This document shows positions 1 to 9,700 of a DNA stretch of 64,000 nt, piece after piece. The notes under the pieces were generated by a model. The model did no database searches. It was not told the DNA's origin and saw only the letters and a program-made list of their open reading frames with translations. Position numbers and translations under genes: made by a program. The stretch comes from Actinernus sp. WN-2022 (lineage: Eukaryota > Cnidaria > Anthozoa > Actiniaria > Actinernidae), in NCBI GenBank assembly GCA_030867875.1, contig JAOWCC010000577.1, positions 82,999,740 to 83,063,739 on the forward strand. Direction: 5' to 3'. The stretch's first letter is position 1; every line of letters starts with the position of its first letter.

Positions 1-459
1 GCAGCTAGTTATTTTTTCTGGGGCGGCTGGTTTGTTGAACTCTCAATAACAAACATATATAAACTTATAAATACATAGTGTAAATTACAAAGGTATCATT
101 GTCATCTCTATAAGATTTAGTAAAACCTTGTCAATGAAGCACTGTTATTATTCATAGTTTACCGGCATTCGACAAACACAAATGGCTTCAAGTCCTTCAC
201 CATCGCAAGATCCAAGCTACATGGTTGAGTTGCTAAATTACAAACTATTTGGATATATTTTTCATCTGTATTGCCTGTATTTTTAGTAATATAAGTTAGG
301 ACCTGAAATAGTTGATAGAATGCTTACATGTTTAGGGCAAAACAACGTTTTTGAGTTTATAAACCTTGACAGGTTTCTGTTTCGATTCCAAAATACTTCA
401 AGAGTTGTCCACCATATTGGAGCCCACGTATCTTTGGTATCAACACCATTCATCGAGTG
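1..459. other. No recognisable feature
   Basis: I see no coding potential, RNA gene or repeat boundary in this AT-rich stretch. It ends where the first ~128 bp repeat unit begins. Confidence 0.4.
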
Positions 460-680
460 AAGTTACGTCATCGCCACTAAGTGATTTGTGGGGAACCAAT
501 ACCATGTCTGTCCAGGTTTGAAGTGTCTGGCATTAGATATGAGGGAGATATGGGCATGTATTTAAAATCACGTGACCGATGACGTCATCGTTACGTCATC
601 ACCACTAAGTGATTGATAGGGACCCACTACCATGTCTGTCCAGGTTTGAAATGTCTGGCATTAGATGGGCACCGTCAATA
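460..680. repeat. Left array of ~128 bp units, inverted relative to 3896-4262
   Basis: About 1.7 copies of a unit containing the motif ACGTCATC.CCACTAAGTGAT (near 464 and 592) followed by a CCATGTCTGTCCAGGTTTGA block. The same unit occurs about three times in reverse orientation at 3896-4262. The two arrays flank the LINE remnant at 2072-3860, so they could be the inverted ends of one element or two insertions of one repeat family. No target duplication was found. Confidence 0.6.
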
Positions 681-2071
681 CATCTTCTGCAGCATGACGA
701 AATTATTACGCGTACCATAAATCTCCGTCAATATATCTTCGGGAAATCGAACACTATACGGACTATTCGGACAGCCAACGGAGAGTCCCCGATGTATATA
801 GAAAAAAACAATTTACACACCATAAAACGATGAATAAAGTAGCTTGGACCACTAACCCAATAACTCGTGTTCTGCGCTTGCGCGCATCCACGAGTTAAAA
901 ACGGAAAACCCACAGCAAAAATAACCCGAATGGTAGGAAAGTCCTGATCATTGGCAAGAGACCATCACCTAAGAGAACCGATCCCCCATACCAGCCTCTC
1001 TCCCCATGATAGTCTGCGAAGATTTATGTTTAGCTTGCAGAAATTAGTTGGACTATTTTTACCACTCTATCCGATTGGTTGTGGGTGTCACGTGTCCGAA
1101 TGGACCGGCGGGCGGCGAGAGCAGAAGAATGTATTCAGTATTTCACTCAGTAACCAAAGCATTCAAATTTTCTACTTTCACGACAGTTACTCTACAGATT
1201 CATATTGATTTCGGCGTTGCAAAAGCATGTCCGATTATTTACGATAATATAGGTTCTATTTATAATTTCTTTAGCGAATTGCAAGCGTCTGATTACGATA
1301 ATTCCAAACTCCGTCAGTCAGTGTTTCAGATTAACTGGATTTATAATTTCGCAAAATTGTAGTCAAAAGTCGATGCGTGCTTGTTTGCTATAAACTGAGT
1401 GTTTCTAAAATTATTAGCATGAAATAGAGCAAATAATCCGGCCAGTTCCCTAGGTATGTTATCTAGCTATACAAGAATATGAACTACAGGGAACGAGTAT
1501 TTATAAGGGAAGCGAAGTTTCAATAACAACGATACGGGATTGTTAATTTATTCAAATTTTTGGAAGACTTTCCATGCTCGCTCCGGCTACAAACTGAACG
1601 GAATACGGCTTCATTTCCTTTGATAGTTTCACGAAATTCAGGTCACTTCAGTTTCTTTTCACGGCTTCCAGGTCATATCCGAATTTCTTACGGGTCTGGC
1701 TTAATACATCCTACAGTTTCCCAGTCAAATCCAAACGGCAATATTTTAACGGCTTCTCAAATTACAGTCCGTAGCTTATATTAAATTCAAAGTTAATTTT
1801 CTCGAGTCTTCAAGTCAGATCAGGTCAGATCCGTCCCATACCCGTTCGGGTAGTATGTTTAGGGAGCAACACATAATTCAGAGCCAGTTTTGAAGCTTCG
1901 CATCCATCGCCCCTCTTTCTTTGTTGAAATGAAGGTTGAATTCATGAGATGGAGCGATGAAAATCCGCGAGGAGCTGGAACCGAATCTTAAAATAGCATC
2001 GTGACGTCCACTGAGCCAAAAATAGATTGGCGCAGACAATCATAGGGTACGAGATCAGTTCTCTTAGGTGA
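681..2071. other. Non-coding stretch with one internal inverted repeat
   Basis: No gene is supported. A segment at about 955-1020 (with AGACCATCACCTAAGAGAAC) recurs inverted at about 2020-2092, just upstream of the LINE domain, so part of the LINE 5' region seems to be present twice in opposite orientations. A short palindrome around 868-895 has arms ACTCGTG/CCACGAGT. The ORFs here are short, overlapping and without recognisable domains. Confidence 0.4.
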
Positions 2072-2536
2072 TGGTCTCTTGTCATTGGTGATTCGATAGC
2101 AAAGAACATAAGCTCCAACAAGATAAATAAAGCGTGTGACAGACAAGTTGTTTGCAAGTTGCTAAGTGGAGCTAGAGTTGATGAGGTTCAGTCCGAAGCC
2201 CGTTCCTTGATGGCCGAGGGTGATAAAGACAAGAAGAATGTACTCATAATAATACATGTAGGAACAAACGATCTAGCGAGAAACAGCGTCAAAAAGGTGG
2301 ATAAGAGTTTTCAATGTCTAGTAACAGAGTTTCAACAATCCGTAGAGGCAATGGTCATTTCAAGTGTGACTACAAGACTGGATAATCCAGTGCTAATGAG
2401 GAAGGTAGATGAACTCAACAGTGCGATTAGGGTAATCTGTAAGAAGATAGGAATTGGCGTTATCGATAACAACAACATCGGAGCTCAGCACCTCAATGGT
2501 TCGAATCTTCACCTAAATCCAAATGGCGACAGTTAG
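2072..2536 (+). pseudogene. LINE protein fragment, SGNH/GDSL-hydrolase-like domain
   Basis: This open frame, without a proper ATG start, encodes an SGNH-hydrolase-like domain of the type found in some CR1/L2-like LINE proteins. Visible blocks are a GDS block I near the start (codons 2087-2095), a block with HVGTNDL about 50 residues later, and a terminal LHLNPNG resembling the Asx-His block V. The frame opens after a TGA at 2069-2071 and stops at 2536. In the family this domain precedes an APE endonuclease and reverse transcriptase, and an endonuclease remnant does follow in the same orientation. With no intact start and no RT it is a decayed copy. The catalytic role in retrotransposition is not established here. 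Confidence 0.65.
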
Positions 2537-2604
2537 TTGGGCAGCAACTTTTGCGGGTACCTGAGGTCTATTTGCGGTAACGAGGGCCAGAAGACGCATT
2601 TTCA

Positions 2605-3860
2605 ATGGTCCTACAAAAACCACGATCCAAGAGACTGGAGAGCATACTTGGATCACGTAGCCCGAGTTACCTCATCTATGCGGCTCGCATAAATCATCAG
2701 GAAGAAGCATCGGTCGAATCAAAGGAGACAGGACAATTAACCCAAACTAACCAGTTCAGTAACTCGTTAGTAAATCCACAAAATGATTTTTTTAGCCTTA
2801 ATTCTGTTTTGGACGATGTCACAAATTATTATTCCAGGGAACAAACCCAGTCCACATATTTTGCTCATCCAGTGACTCCTACCATAACACCAAAATGTCC
2901 GACTCTACCGTTCCCAGATAACGAGGTCGTCTATGCAAACTTGAATCTCGGTATCCCCAAAACCAGAGGTTTTAAACTTGCAGCACTAAATATAACCAAT
3001 ATACCAAAATACATTGATAAGCTTAGGGCCTGTATGGTCAACGAAACAGTTGATATCCTTGTTATCAACGAAACTCGATTAGATGGTACTATATGCAATA
3101 ACGAAATGGGAATACCCGGATACATACTTGAAAGAAATGACTTCAAGTAAATGACCTAAATAGAAATGGAGGGGGTGTAACACTCTACATTAGAAACGTT
3201 ATTGATTATGAACGTGATAATACCTTATATTTACAATAATTGGATTTGGAGTGGCTCTGTATTAAAGTTAATAAGCCCAAAACTAAACATTTCCTAGTGG
3301 CAACATGGTATAGACCAGTCCTAGTTCACCAATTGATCTGATGGATGAATTTGAAAGTCTTTTAGAGGAACTTGAATCACAACAATATGCAACACTCTCC
3401 AATATGAACAACTTATTAAAGAACCAACAAGGGTAACAAAGGACACGTCAAGCAAAATATATATTTTCCTAACAAACGATGCCCAAAAATTTTCCCAGTG
3501 TGAAGTTCCAGAGATAGGAATTAGCGATCACAAATTGATATATGCTATAAGAAAAGTGTCTTCTTTGAGGTATTACCCGAAAATAATTGAGACAAGGCAA
3601 TTTTTGATTGAAACAGATTTAGACAGGATCTCATGTTGATGCCCTGGGAGAATATTGAACATCATTGTAATGATGCAAAATCTGCTTGGCTTCTTTGGAA
3701 AGAAACATTCCTCTCTGTTGTAACCACCACGCCCCTTTAAGAGAGAAAATGGTGCGAGCCCGGTCAGCCCCTTTGTTGACATCAGAACTGAAAAATCTAA
3801 TGTTTTTACGGGACAAGGTTAAGAAAATAACAAGCATAGTTAATACCCCAGAAAGCTGAA
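2605..3860 (+). pseudogene. Decayed LINE: APE-type endonuclease remnant
   Basis: The first open frame (2605-3150) ends with residues resembling the N-terminus of an APE-like endonuclease of non-LTR retrotransposons: a LNIT block followed by VDILVINETRLD, where the E is the expected catalytic residue. Downstream pieces in shifting frames (about 3150-3640) continue the pattern, including GGGVTLYIR, an EPTRVT block near 3420 and a GISDHKLIY block near 3520 matching the SDH motif. Stops and frame changes separate them, and no reverse transcriptase follows before the repeat array at 3896. It belongs with the SGNH fragment upstream as one 3'-truncated, inactive LINE copy. Confidence 0.6.
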
Positions 3861-3895
3861 ATGCATGCAAAAACCTGAAAAACAGTGTACATGAA

Positions 3896-4262
3896 CATAT
3901 CTCCCTCATTTTAATGCCAGCTGGCTCAAAGCCAGACAGACAGACAATGTAGTGCGTTGCTATCAGTCAGTTAGTGGTGATGACGTAACGATGACGTCAG
4001 CGGTCATGTGATTTTAAGTAAATGCCCATATCTCCCTCATTTTTAATGCCAGCTGGCTCAAAGCTAGACATACAATGTAGTGGATTGATATCAGTCAGTT
4101 AGTGGCGAAGACGTAACGATGGCGTCATCGATTACGTGATTTTAAGTACATGTCAATATCTCCCTCATTTCTAATGCCAGACAGTTCAAACTTGGACAGG
4201 TATGGTATTATTTCCCCACGATTCACTTAGTGGTGATCACGTAACGATGACATCATCGGTCA
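3896..4262. repeat. Right array of ~128 bp units, inverted relative to 460-680
   Basis: Three imperfect tandem units about 129 bp long, each starting with a CATATCTCCCTCATTT-like block and containing AGTGG.GA..ACGTAACGATG (near 3973, 4102 and 4231). They are reverse-complementary to the units at 460-680. Confidence 0.65.
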
Positions 4263-4660
4263 CGGGATCTTTAGTATATACCAAAATAGCTCACTGACCA
4301 TCCACGAGTTGCACTTAGGTGCCCTATACTTATTATCAATACGATTTTGTATTTTAACGAATTTTGTTGTTATAGACACGGCTCTCAGGAAGGGAATCTG
4401 TATGATGATAAACCGTGCATAAATAAAGATTATGTATCTATGTATATTTTTATTAGGTTGATAACACGAATTTCGACAGATGTCGCTCAAAGAGGATAAC
4501 GAGATCGTATACCAGTTTGTTGTGCAATTAACTCGCCAGAGGGATCCTTCTACAGGAAGTACATCGTTAGTTTTTGGCGTACTCTCGTAAATTATTTATA
4601 TAATATACAACTACAACTAGCTGTGAATCCAGAGGGATCCTTCTACAGGAAGTCCATCAT
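4263..4660. other. Gap with a ~95 bp tandem duplication
   Basis: No gene is visible. The block CAGAGGGATCCTTCTACAGG occurs at about 4537 and again at about 4630, giving a ~93 bp direct duplication directly upstream of the Penelope-like coding fragment. It may be part of that element's terminal-repeat (pLTR) structure. Confidence 0.4.
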
Positions 4661-5182
4661 TTGTTTTTGCCGCCTTTTTTTATATTCAATTTATTTATTT
4701 GTCATAACAAGCGTACACTGAAGTCACCCGAGCACAACTACACCACTACTAATGACACAAAAGACAACAAGACATGCGACTGCCGTCAAAAAGACGCATG
4801 CCTACTTAACGGAAACTGCCTCCAATCATCAGTCGTATACCAAGCCTCAGTCACACGAAAGGACAATCTCACCTCACAAATATACGTTGGACTGACTGAA
4901 AACGAATTCAAGACAAGCTACAGAAATCACACCGCTTCATTCCGACATACACACTCCAGAAACTCCACCGAATTCAGCAAGCACATTTGGACATTAAAGG
5001 ACAACAACATCGACTACTCCATCTCTTGGCGCATTTTATCCACTACTAAAGCCTACAGCAGCGCAAGCAAAAGATGCAATCTTTGTCTGAAAGAAAAATG
5101 TATCATTATCCGCCACCCAGATCTTTCATCACTTAACAAACGTAACTATCGAACTCGTGTCGTCGTGCCGACACAGATATAA
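4661..5182 (+). pseudogene. Penelope-like element, C-terminal GIY-YIG endonuclease fragment
   Basis: The frame encodes the C-terminal part of a Penelope-like retroelement protein. A cysteine cluster (TCDCRQKDACLLNGNC, from about residue 38) is followed by VVYQASV and IYVGLTENEFKTSYRNH, which matches the GIY-YIG endonuclease core with its downstream R..NH. A further cysteine motif RCNLCLKEK lies near the end. No reverse transcriptase is present, so the copy is 5'-truncated; the first ~25 residues look like non-homologous leader. A hammerhead ribozyme fold follows about 105 bp downstream on the same strand, as known for this element class. The start codon is not meaningful. Confidence 0.8.
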
Positions 5183-5288
5183 AGCATTGTTACGTACTAA
5201 CTAACACCATTTTAACTTACCGCCAATATGTTAATTTTGTAAATAACCACGCTTATAAGTGATGTTTGTGAATATTCTTCTCATTAAA

Positions 5289-5339
5289 GTCTCCTGACGA
5301 GTGAGTATTATACGACTCACGAAACAGGCTTGTCGAGAT
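5289..5339 (+). ncRNA. Hammerhead ribozyme (Penelope-associated)
   Basis: All core elements of a hammerhead can be placed. Stem I pairs GTCTC (5289-5293) with GAGAT (5335-5339), with one G-U. CTGACGA (5294-5300) is the first conserved strand. Stem II pairs GTGAGT with ACTCAC (5301-5306 and 5315-5320) around an 8-nt loop. GAAA (5321-5324) is the second strand. Stem III is a minimal 3 bp ACA/TGT around GGCT, leaving a GTC cleavage site ending at 5334. Short stem III is typical of Penelope-like elements, whose ribozymes process the element RNA. It lies 3' of the GIY-YIG fragment. Activity is an inference from the fold. Confidence 0.85.
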
Positions 5340-5624
5340 GTACACGTAGTTGAATTTTTTATCCTACCCTTATACTATACTGATATATACACACACAGGG
5401 AATTTAACGTTTCAAAGGTCAAAAAGTGCTCAACTGTTGGAGATATTTATAACAAATTAATTGGAGTTCTTCTTGATTCACATGCTGTTTATTTCCACTA
5501 CAACGCTGTTTCGTGCGGCCGGTGCGGAAACACTGTCCGTACTCTTCAGGTGGGAATGCGTGAATATATATATATATATATATATATAGCCAATGTGTAG
5601 ACTTACTCAATTTTTGAGTACATC
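5340..5624. other. Penelope-like terminal region remnant with TA microsatellites
   Basis: This stretch between the two ribozymes has no intact gene. On the minus strand a short frame (from about 5670) starts with sequence that includes the ribozyme strand, as expected for the terminal repeat of a Penelope-like element in reverse orientation. A (TA)n tract lies at about 5563-5588. Confidence 0.4.
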
Positions 5625-5683
5625 GATTTAATACAAATCTGTTTCGTAGACCGACGTGAAGTCGATCCACTCTTCAGTTAATC
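5625..5683 (-). ncRNA. Second hammerhead ribozyme fold, opposite strand
   Basis: Reading the minus strand from 5683: GATTAA, then CTGAAGA (5677-5671), a 10 bp stem II (two G-U pairs) between 5670-5661 and 5656-5647 with loop TTCA, then GAAA (5645-5642), a 3 bp stem III ACA/TGT around GATT, a GTA cleavage site ending at 5632, and a stem I strand TTAAATC pairing with GATTAA with one bulge. The layout is the same as at 5289-5339 but the bases differ and the orientation is opposite, so this belongs to a second Penelope-like copy. Confidence 0.7.
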
Positions 5684-5825
5684 TCTATACACTGAAGCAT
5701 TATTAAGAGCTACAACAATAATATGATCACGTCAATAAACCGTTAAATAGTTGCGCGCCTTCATTGTAGAGCACTATCTTGGTTTCACCGGTGAACTTCA
5801 CCTATATATATATATACTGTATATA
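5684..5825. other. Short gap, AT repeats
   Basis: No gene is visible. A (TA)n tract at about 5803-5825 abuts the direct repeat that begins at 5826. Confidence 0.4.
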
Positions 5826-6474
5826 CAGTCGTTGCCGTTAACGTTGTCCTAGACATATGCACATATGGATTTATAGCCTTTGTTCAGTTCGCACCTTTTA
5901 CATAAAGAACGGTAATCAGCCGTGAACTCGCCCTTTGTATTTGGTAAGAAAGAGCCACGGTGGTCTAATGGTTAACGCTCTTGCTTTTTAGTTCGAAGCC
6001 CCGAGTTCAAATCTCAGTATCGGCATCGTATCTTTTTTTTTGTTTTTTTTTTTTTTCTTTTTTTTTTTTTGTACTGTTTACATGTGTGTTTCTTTTTGAA
6101 GTTTCTTTTTTGACATTGGATAAGAACGGACGTTGTAGCTAAAGTAATACTGTCATCCTGAAACGGTCTCAATTTTTCCCGGTCTTTCGAAGTAGATGAT
6201 TATACCAGCACTGACTGAGTAAGCCCAAATTACGCTATTTTCGTTTTGAACGGTGTAGCAATTCTGTTGATGGTTGTGATTTGAATGAGCGTATTTTTTA
6301 CACTGTGCCGGGCTTAGATGAATATACCAGAAACAGTTTTGAAAATACTAGATACCCACTGATTCAAAGTATTATATCTTTGTTTAGAAGTAGGAAGCGA
6401 TTTTAGCAAGTGTTATAAATTTAATTCATTAGTACTGATTTTCTGAACTTAGGCAGACTGAGTAAGCGATCTCA
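5826..6474 (+). repeat. Left copy of ~650 bp direct repeat with tRNA-like segment
   Basis: The segment from CAGTCGTTGCCG to GCGATCTCA is repeated in direct orientation at 35827-36476 with scattered substitutions and similar total length (649 and 650 bp). A tRNA-like segment is central, followed by a T-rich tract. The copies flank the decayed spliced gene and, within it, the Polinton. They could be long terminal direct repeats of an undescribed element or two insertions of a long SINE-like repeat. They lack TG...CA ends, and no flanking target duplication was found. Confidence 0.8.
5952..6027 (+). repeat. tRNA-like segment with pol III box A and box B
   Basis: TGGTCTAATGGTTA resembles box A and GAGTTCAAATCTC resembles box B with correct spacing. 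The acceptor stem pairs poorly (about three of seven), so this is a tRNA-derived SINE-type head rather than a functional tRNA gene. The copy at 35953-36028 has the better box B (GTTCGAGTC). Confidence 0.65.
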
Positions 6475-7512
6475 CCCCCCCCCCCCCCCCCACCCCCCCA
6501 CCCCACCCCACCGAGATTTCGAAAACATCGCCGCAAGACACGTAGACAGTTTTGAAAATACCCAGCAGTCCAGAAATTGTCCAGAACTATCTTTGAAACC
6601 CATAGTAATGCTTGCATAAGTTGACGAAGCTTTTTTCTTTGTGAAGGAAGAGAACTCAAATGGAATTAAATCAGTGTACTCGGCGCCCGGGGGACTCCCC
6701 ATAAAAATAGACGGGGGTGCTCGACCTATCATTTAGGGGTTAAAATCGTTAGCAGTGCTATCTCTTAGGGGTCTTCCAAAGGTCTGCTATCTTTTAGGGG
6801 TCTCCGAGACCAAAATGTTTGTGGCCGAGAAAAAATAGCGCTGGATCCTCGAGCATGAGACCCCACAAGTTGAATCGGTATTTACGGCTTCGATATAGAG
6901 TTTGATCCATCCGAATATTAAAGACGAGGTTATGGGGCAGAGCTTTGTCTCTTATTTCCTTTAGTTTGCACAAAGATAAAGACTGTTGTTTCATGATTAC
7001 TTTTCCCAGCGGCGGAAACAAAGCCGTGCCCCGGAAGCAAGACGAAAAGTTAAATTAAATAAAGACTGCACTTTAACTCGCGCTTTACCTGTTTACAAAT
7101 ATAGCGCGCACATAAGTGCTATGAGCAATAATAATAATAACCGAGTAAGCGTTCCCAATATTGTTCTCGACTGATATGTGCAAGTGTATGGAGTCTCATC
7201 CACCCAGCCCATCCAAGAAAATACGAAGAAAATCAGTTTAAGTACACCGGGGAGGGGCCTTTGTTTGACCCGCTCTCACCGGAAATTAGTTACAAGATAC
7301 TAAGCCTTTAATGAATAACAAACTTGATATTTATTGTTGATAAATTGCGGATTACACTGTAGTCTATTAAACTGCGATCAATCAAAATCGTTTCGTAATC
7401 ATTTCAGTTTTGTCCCCAGACGTAAGCAGTTCAGTTCGCAATATTATAGCTTCTATGAGTCGATCAAGAGTTTTTGAATTCTTCCTTGAGTTCTGAAAGG
7501 CGGTGTGCTCCA
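6475..7512. other. Non-coding; homopolymer C tract and repeat debris
   Basis: A C-rich tract runs from about 6475 to 6512, just after the direct repeat. The region around 6690-6810 has the repeated phrases TCTTAGGGGTC and CTTTTAGGGGTC, looking like a degenerate repeat family. I see no convincing gene. Confidence 0.4.
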
Positions 7513-7672
7513 CTAGTTTGTTGCTGGCCTGATTCCTAATAGCGAGAGTTCTCTCTTCAACTGCAAGACTTTAATCCTTTCTGCCTGTATATATACTTCT
7601 ACTGGAACATTGACTCCACCTCCGACGCGCCATCGTCCTTTCGGATCGTCAAACGGCTTTCCCCTGACTGTG
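7513..7672 (-). CDS. Possible minus-strand exon, unknown
   Basis: On the minus strand an AATTGCAG splice-acceptor-like site at about 7673-7680 is followed by an open frame of about 53 codons to a TAG at 7513-7515, rich in charged residues (GGGVNVPVEVYIQAERIKV). No domain is recognised and no partner exon was found. It is listed only because acceptor and frame coincide; it may be chance. Confidence 0.2.
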
Positions 7673-8004
7673 CTGCAATTTAACGTAAGTACACATGATA
7701 AGCAACAACAGTATAATTATCTTCAAACATGCATTATCGTCACTTTTTGTATAGCAAATTGTTGTCTCCACTTTGTTAGCCATGCTGTGATGTAATTCTA
7801 CTAGCAACACTCGTAAAAACGGGCACGTACGCTTCTTTTAAAGTTAGCGGCGTTTCTCGGGCGAGTCCTCGTTAATAGTTCTCTCGAATATTGTCATGAT
7901 ACAAGGCCACGTGGGGACAGCATTGAATGCCATTTCCGCTTGTGATATGAGCGATAGATTACTAATTATTGCATCTCATTATTTTTTGTTTGTTTCCCAA
8001 ACAG

Positions 8005-8323
8005 CACGTAATCCGTAATGGGAAAGGACAAGAGGGGCGTTTTGCGTGGGAAGTGCACTCACGAAAAGTGCGTTCAATCACAATAACCATGTGATGATTA
8101 TGAAAGTGATAGGATTCTGTGTGAGTATTGTGGACATTCTCCGGTTGATCACGGGGTCCTCGAGCCAGCCCCAAAGCGTCTAAAGTTATCATCGGAAGAC
8201 TTGCCAGAGACGAATGTTCAAGACGACGACGAGGCAAACGAAAGTTCCACAAGTAGAAACGACACAGAATATTTAATTTGCTTGGATGTAGAATCCACCG
8301 GAGAAAGGGTAGAAGAAGCTGAA
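8005..8323 (+). pseudogene. Exon 1 of a decayed zinc-binding gene, cut by the Polinton
   Basis: A T-rich tract plus AAACAG acceptor-like site precedes 8005, and a possible ATG lies at 8018. The frame has a cysteine pattern (CTHEKC, then CEYCGH with a second H) suggestive of zinc binding. A TAA at 8084-8086 interrupts it, so the gene was already decaying or was inactivated later. The frame runs into the Polinton at 8324. On the far side of the Polinton, after the duplicated CTGAA, nine bases (31735-31743) carry the same frame to a GTGAGT splice donor. Exon 2 resumes in phase at 32463. The protein is not recognised. Confidence 0.55.
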
Positions 8324-8596
8324 AGTAGTATATAGAATGATGGTTCTGGCCCGATTTCTATTTCCATGTTAACAATTGTTGCATTTTTGTTGCTTTTTCA
8401 TCTAATGGACTATCCTCACTTCGTTCGGCTAAAATCGAGCTAAGAAGACACAAGATAAAATTACATTACTGCATAGGACCATTATTTAATTCACGGATCG
8501 TTTTATGGCCTGTCTGATTTTTCGAGATGGCGCATTGATTGGTGTAAGAGAATTCGCCCCTTTACTTTTATTCAATACTCACCGATATTTGTTCAG
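8324..8596. repeat. Rearranged left Polinton end: half palindrome plus inverted host flank
   Basis: 8324-8428 is the first half and loop of the terminal palindrome. At 8429 it switches to a 168 bp segment (8429-8596) that is the reverse complement of the host flank at 31730-31897, with one mismatch noticed. The full left terminal repeat then begins at 8597. A two-base GG at the switch (8427-8428) matches the bases bordering the right flank (31898-31899). This looks like a template switch, not a second insertion. Confidence 0.85.
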
Positions 8597-9137
8597 AGTA
8601 GTATATAGAAGAATGATGGTTCTGGCCCGATTTCTATTTCCATGTTAACAATTGTTGCATTTTTGTTGCTTTTTCATCTAATGGACTATCCTCACTTCGT
8701 TCGGGGTCCATTAGATGAAAAAACAACAAAAATACAACAATTGTTAACACGAAAATAGAAATAGGGCCAGACACCATCATTCTGTTTACTACTATAGTTC
8801 ATTTGTTGTATTTATAAATCATATTAAAGGAGTGTAATTGTAAGGTATTATCAGGGCTAAGCATACATTAACATTTATTCGAACACTCGGTTAATATCTG
8901 TCCTATTACATTTTATTGTATTTTAACACCTATTAAAGGAATGATTAGTATACGGTATATCCATCCATGGTACTAACGTATATTCTTTACTTCACGATAT
9001 TAACGTATGCTGTTATCTTAGTACGTATTAATACCACACAGATTAGACAAGTGCGTATGATTGAAGAACCTCAACGTAAACGTCACAACTAAGATACCAA
9101 TTAGACACATAGCATATATAGGTATATTACACGATGA
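8597..9137. repeat. Left terminal inverted repeat with 197 bp terminal palindrome
   Basis: Matches 31190-31729 in reverse orientation over about 540 bp. The outer part (8597-8793) is itself a near-perfect palindrome: arms of about 85-90 bases around a ~20-base loop (TATCCTCACTTCGTTCGGGG). The inner part contains the phrase CAGGGCTAAGCATACATTAA, also present in the second Polinton. Confidence 0.9.
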
Positions 9138-9580
9138 TTGAGATGATAACTTGTGATTGGTTGATGCGAGGAAAGACCACGAAATGTATAAGGAAGTGTT
9201 TAAAGATGTCAGAGTATTGCTCTCAACATGACTTCCAGATAGGAAGAGGAGGTGCTATATTCGTTCCATGTTCGAAGTGTGGTCGAGGCTGTCGTACTAG
9301 TTACGGACTTTGTGCGACATGTGGTGCCCCTCGACTCCGTCTCATTCGCAATAAGAAGAACCTCGATAAGAAACTAGCTAAGGAGGCTAAGGAGGCTAAT
9401 GAGTTGGCGAACCTCATACATCTAAAGGTGGTGGAATCAGAGAAAGATCCAAATGTGACGGAATCAGAGAATCACGAGAAAGATCCAAATGTGGCGGACA
9501 TTCGCGATCTCGATAAGGAATTGGATGACCTCTCAATTGGTGAGAAAGATCTAAATGTGGTAGAATCGGAGGATAAGTAG
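9134..9580 (+). CDS. Polinton zinc-binding protein
   Basis: A 148-residue protein with two cysteine modules. The first has C7, C18, C22, C29 and H32 around an RGK stretch, resembling the small C...RGK...C...YC..H module found in some large DNA virus proteins. The second is a zinc ribbon with C46-x2-C49 and C60-x2-C63. The C-terminal third is charged and carries three copies of an EKDPNV-type repeat. It is the first gene inside the left terminal repeat, reads inward, and is followed by an A/T-rich hairpin. The role is unknown; a regulatory or nucleic-acid-binding function is an inference. The frame is intact. Confidence 0.7.
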   Translation: MIEMITCDWLMRGKTTKCIRKCLKMSEYCSQHDFQIGRGGAIFVPCSKCGRGCRTSYGLCATCGAPRLRLIRNKKNLDKKLAKEAKEANELANLIHLKVVESEKDPNVTESENHEKDPNVADIRDLDKELDDLSIGEKDLNVVESEDK

Positions 9581-9600
9581 AAATCACGATACGAAAAAGA

Positions 9601-9655
9601 AAAAAAAGAATGAAGAGAAATTGTTATGCGACCTCTCCTCATTTTTTTTTTTTTC
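9601..9655 (+). terminator. A/T-rich hairpin after the zinc-binding gene
   Basis: An A-rich arm ending AGAATGAAGAGA (9601-9618) can pair with a T-rich arm starting TCTCCTCATT (from about 9634), with one mismatch. It sits 20 bp past the stop codon. The same arrangement recurs at 26677-26732, so it may end or process Polinton transcripts. Confidence 0.4.
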
Positions 9656-9700
9656 AACAAAACAATTAGACAATTGACAGGCATATGGTATACAACTAGT

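Noticed and set aside
4260..4490. 76-residue minus-strand ORF
   Set aside because: No domain, spans a repeat boundary and no splice or promoter support.
5952..6027. Functional tRNA gene
   Set aside because: The acceptor stem pairs only about three of seven and the anticodon arm is weak.
6475..6512. Poly-C tract as a regulatory G-quadruplex
   Set aside because: Homopolymer runs at this type of repeat edge are common and may include assembly or sequencing error.
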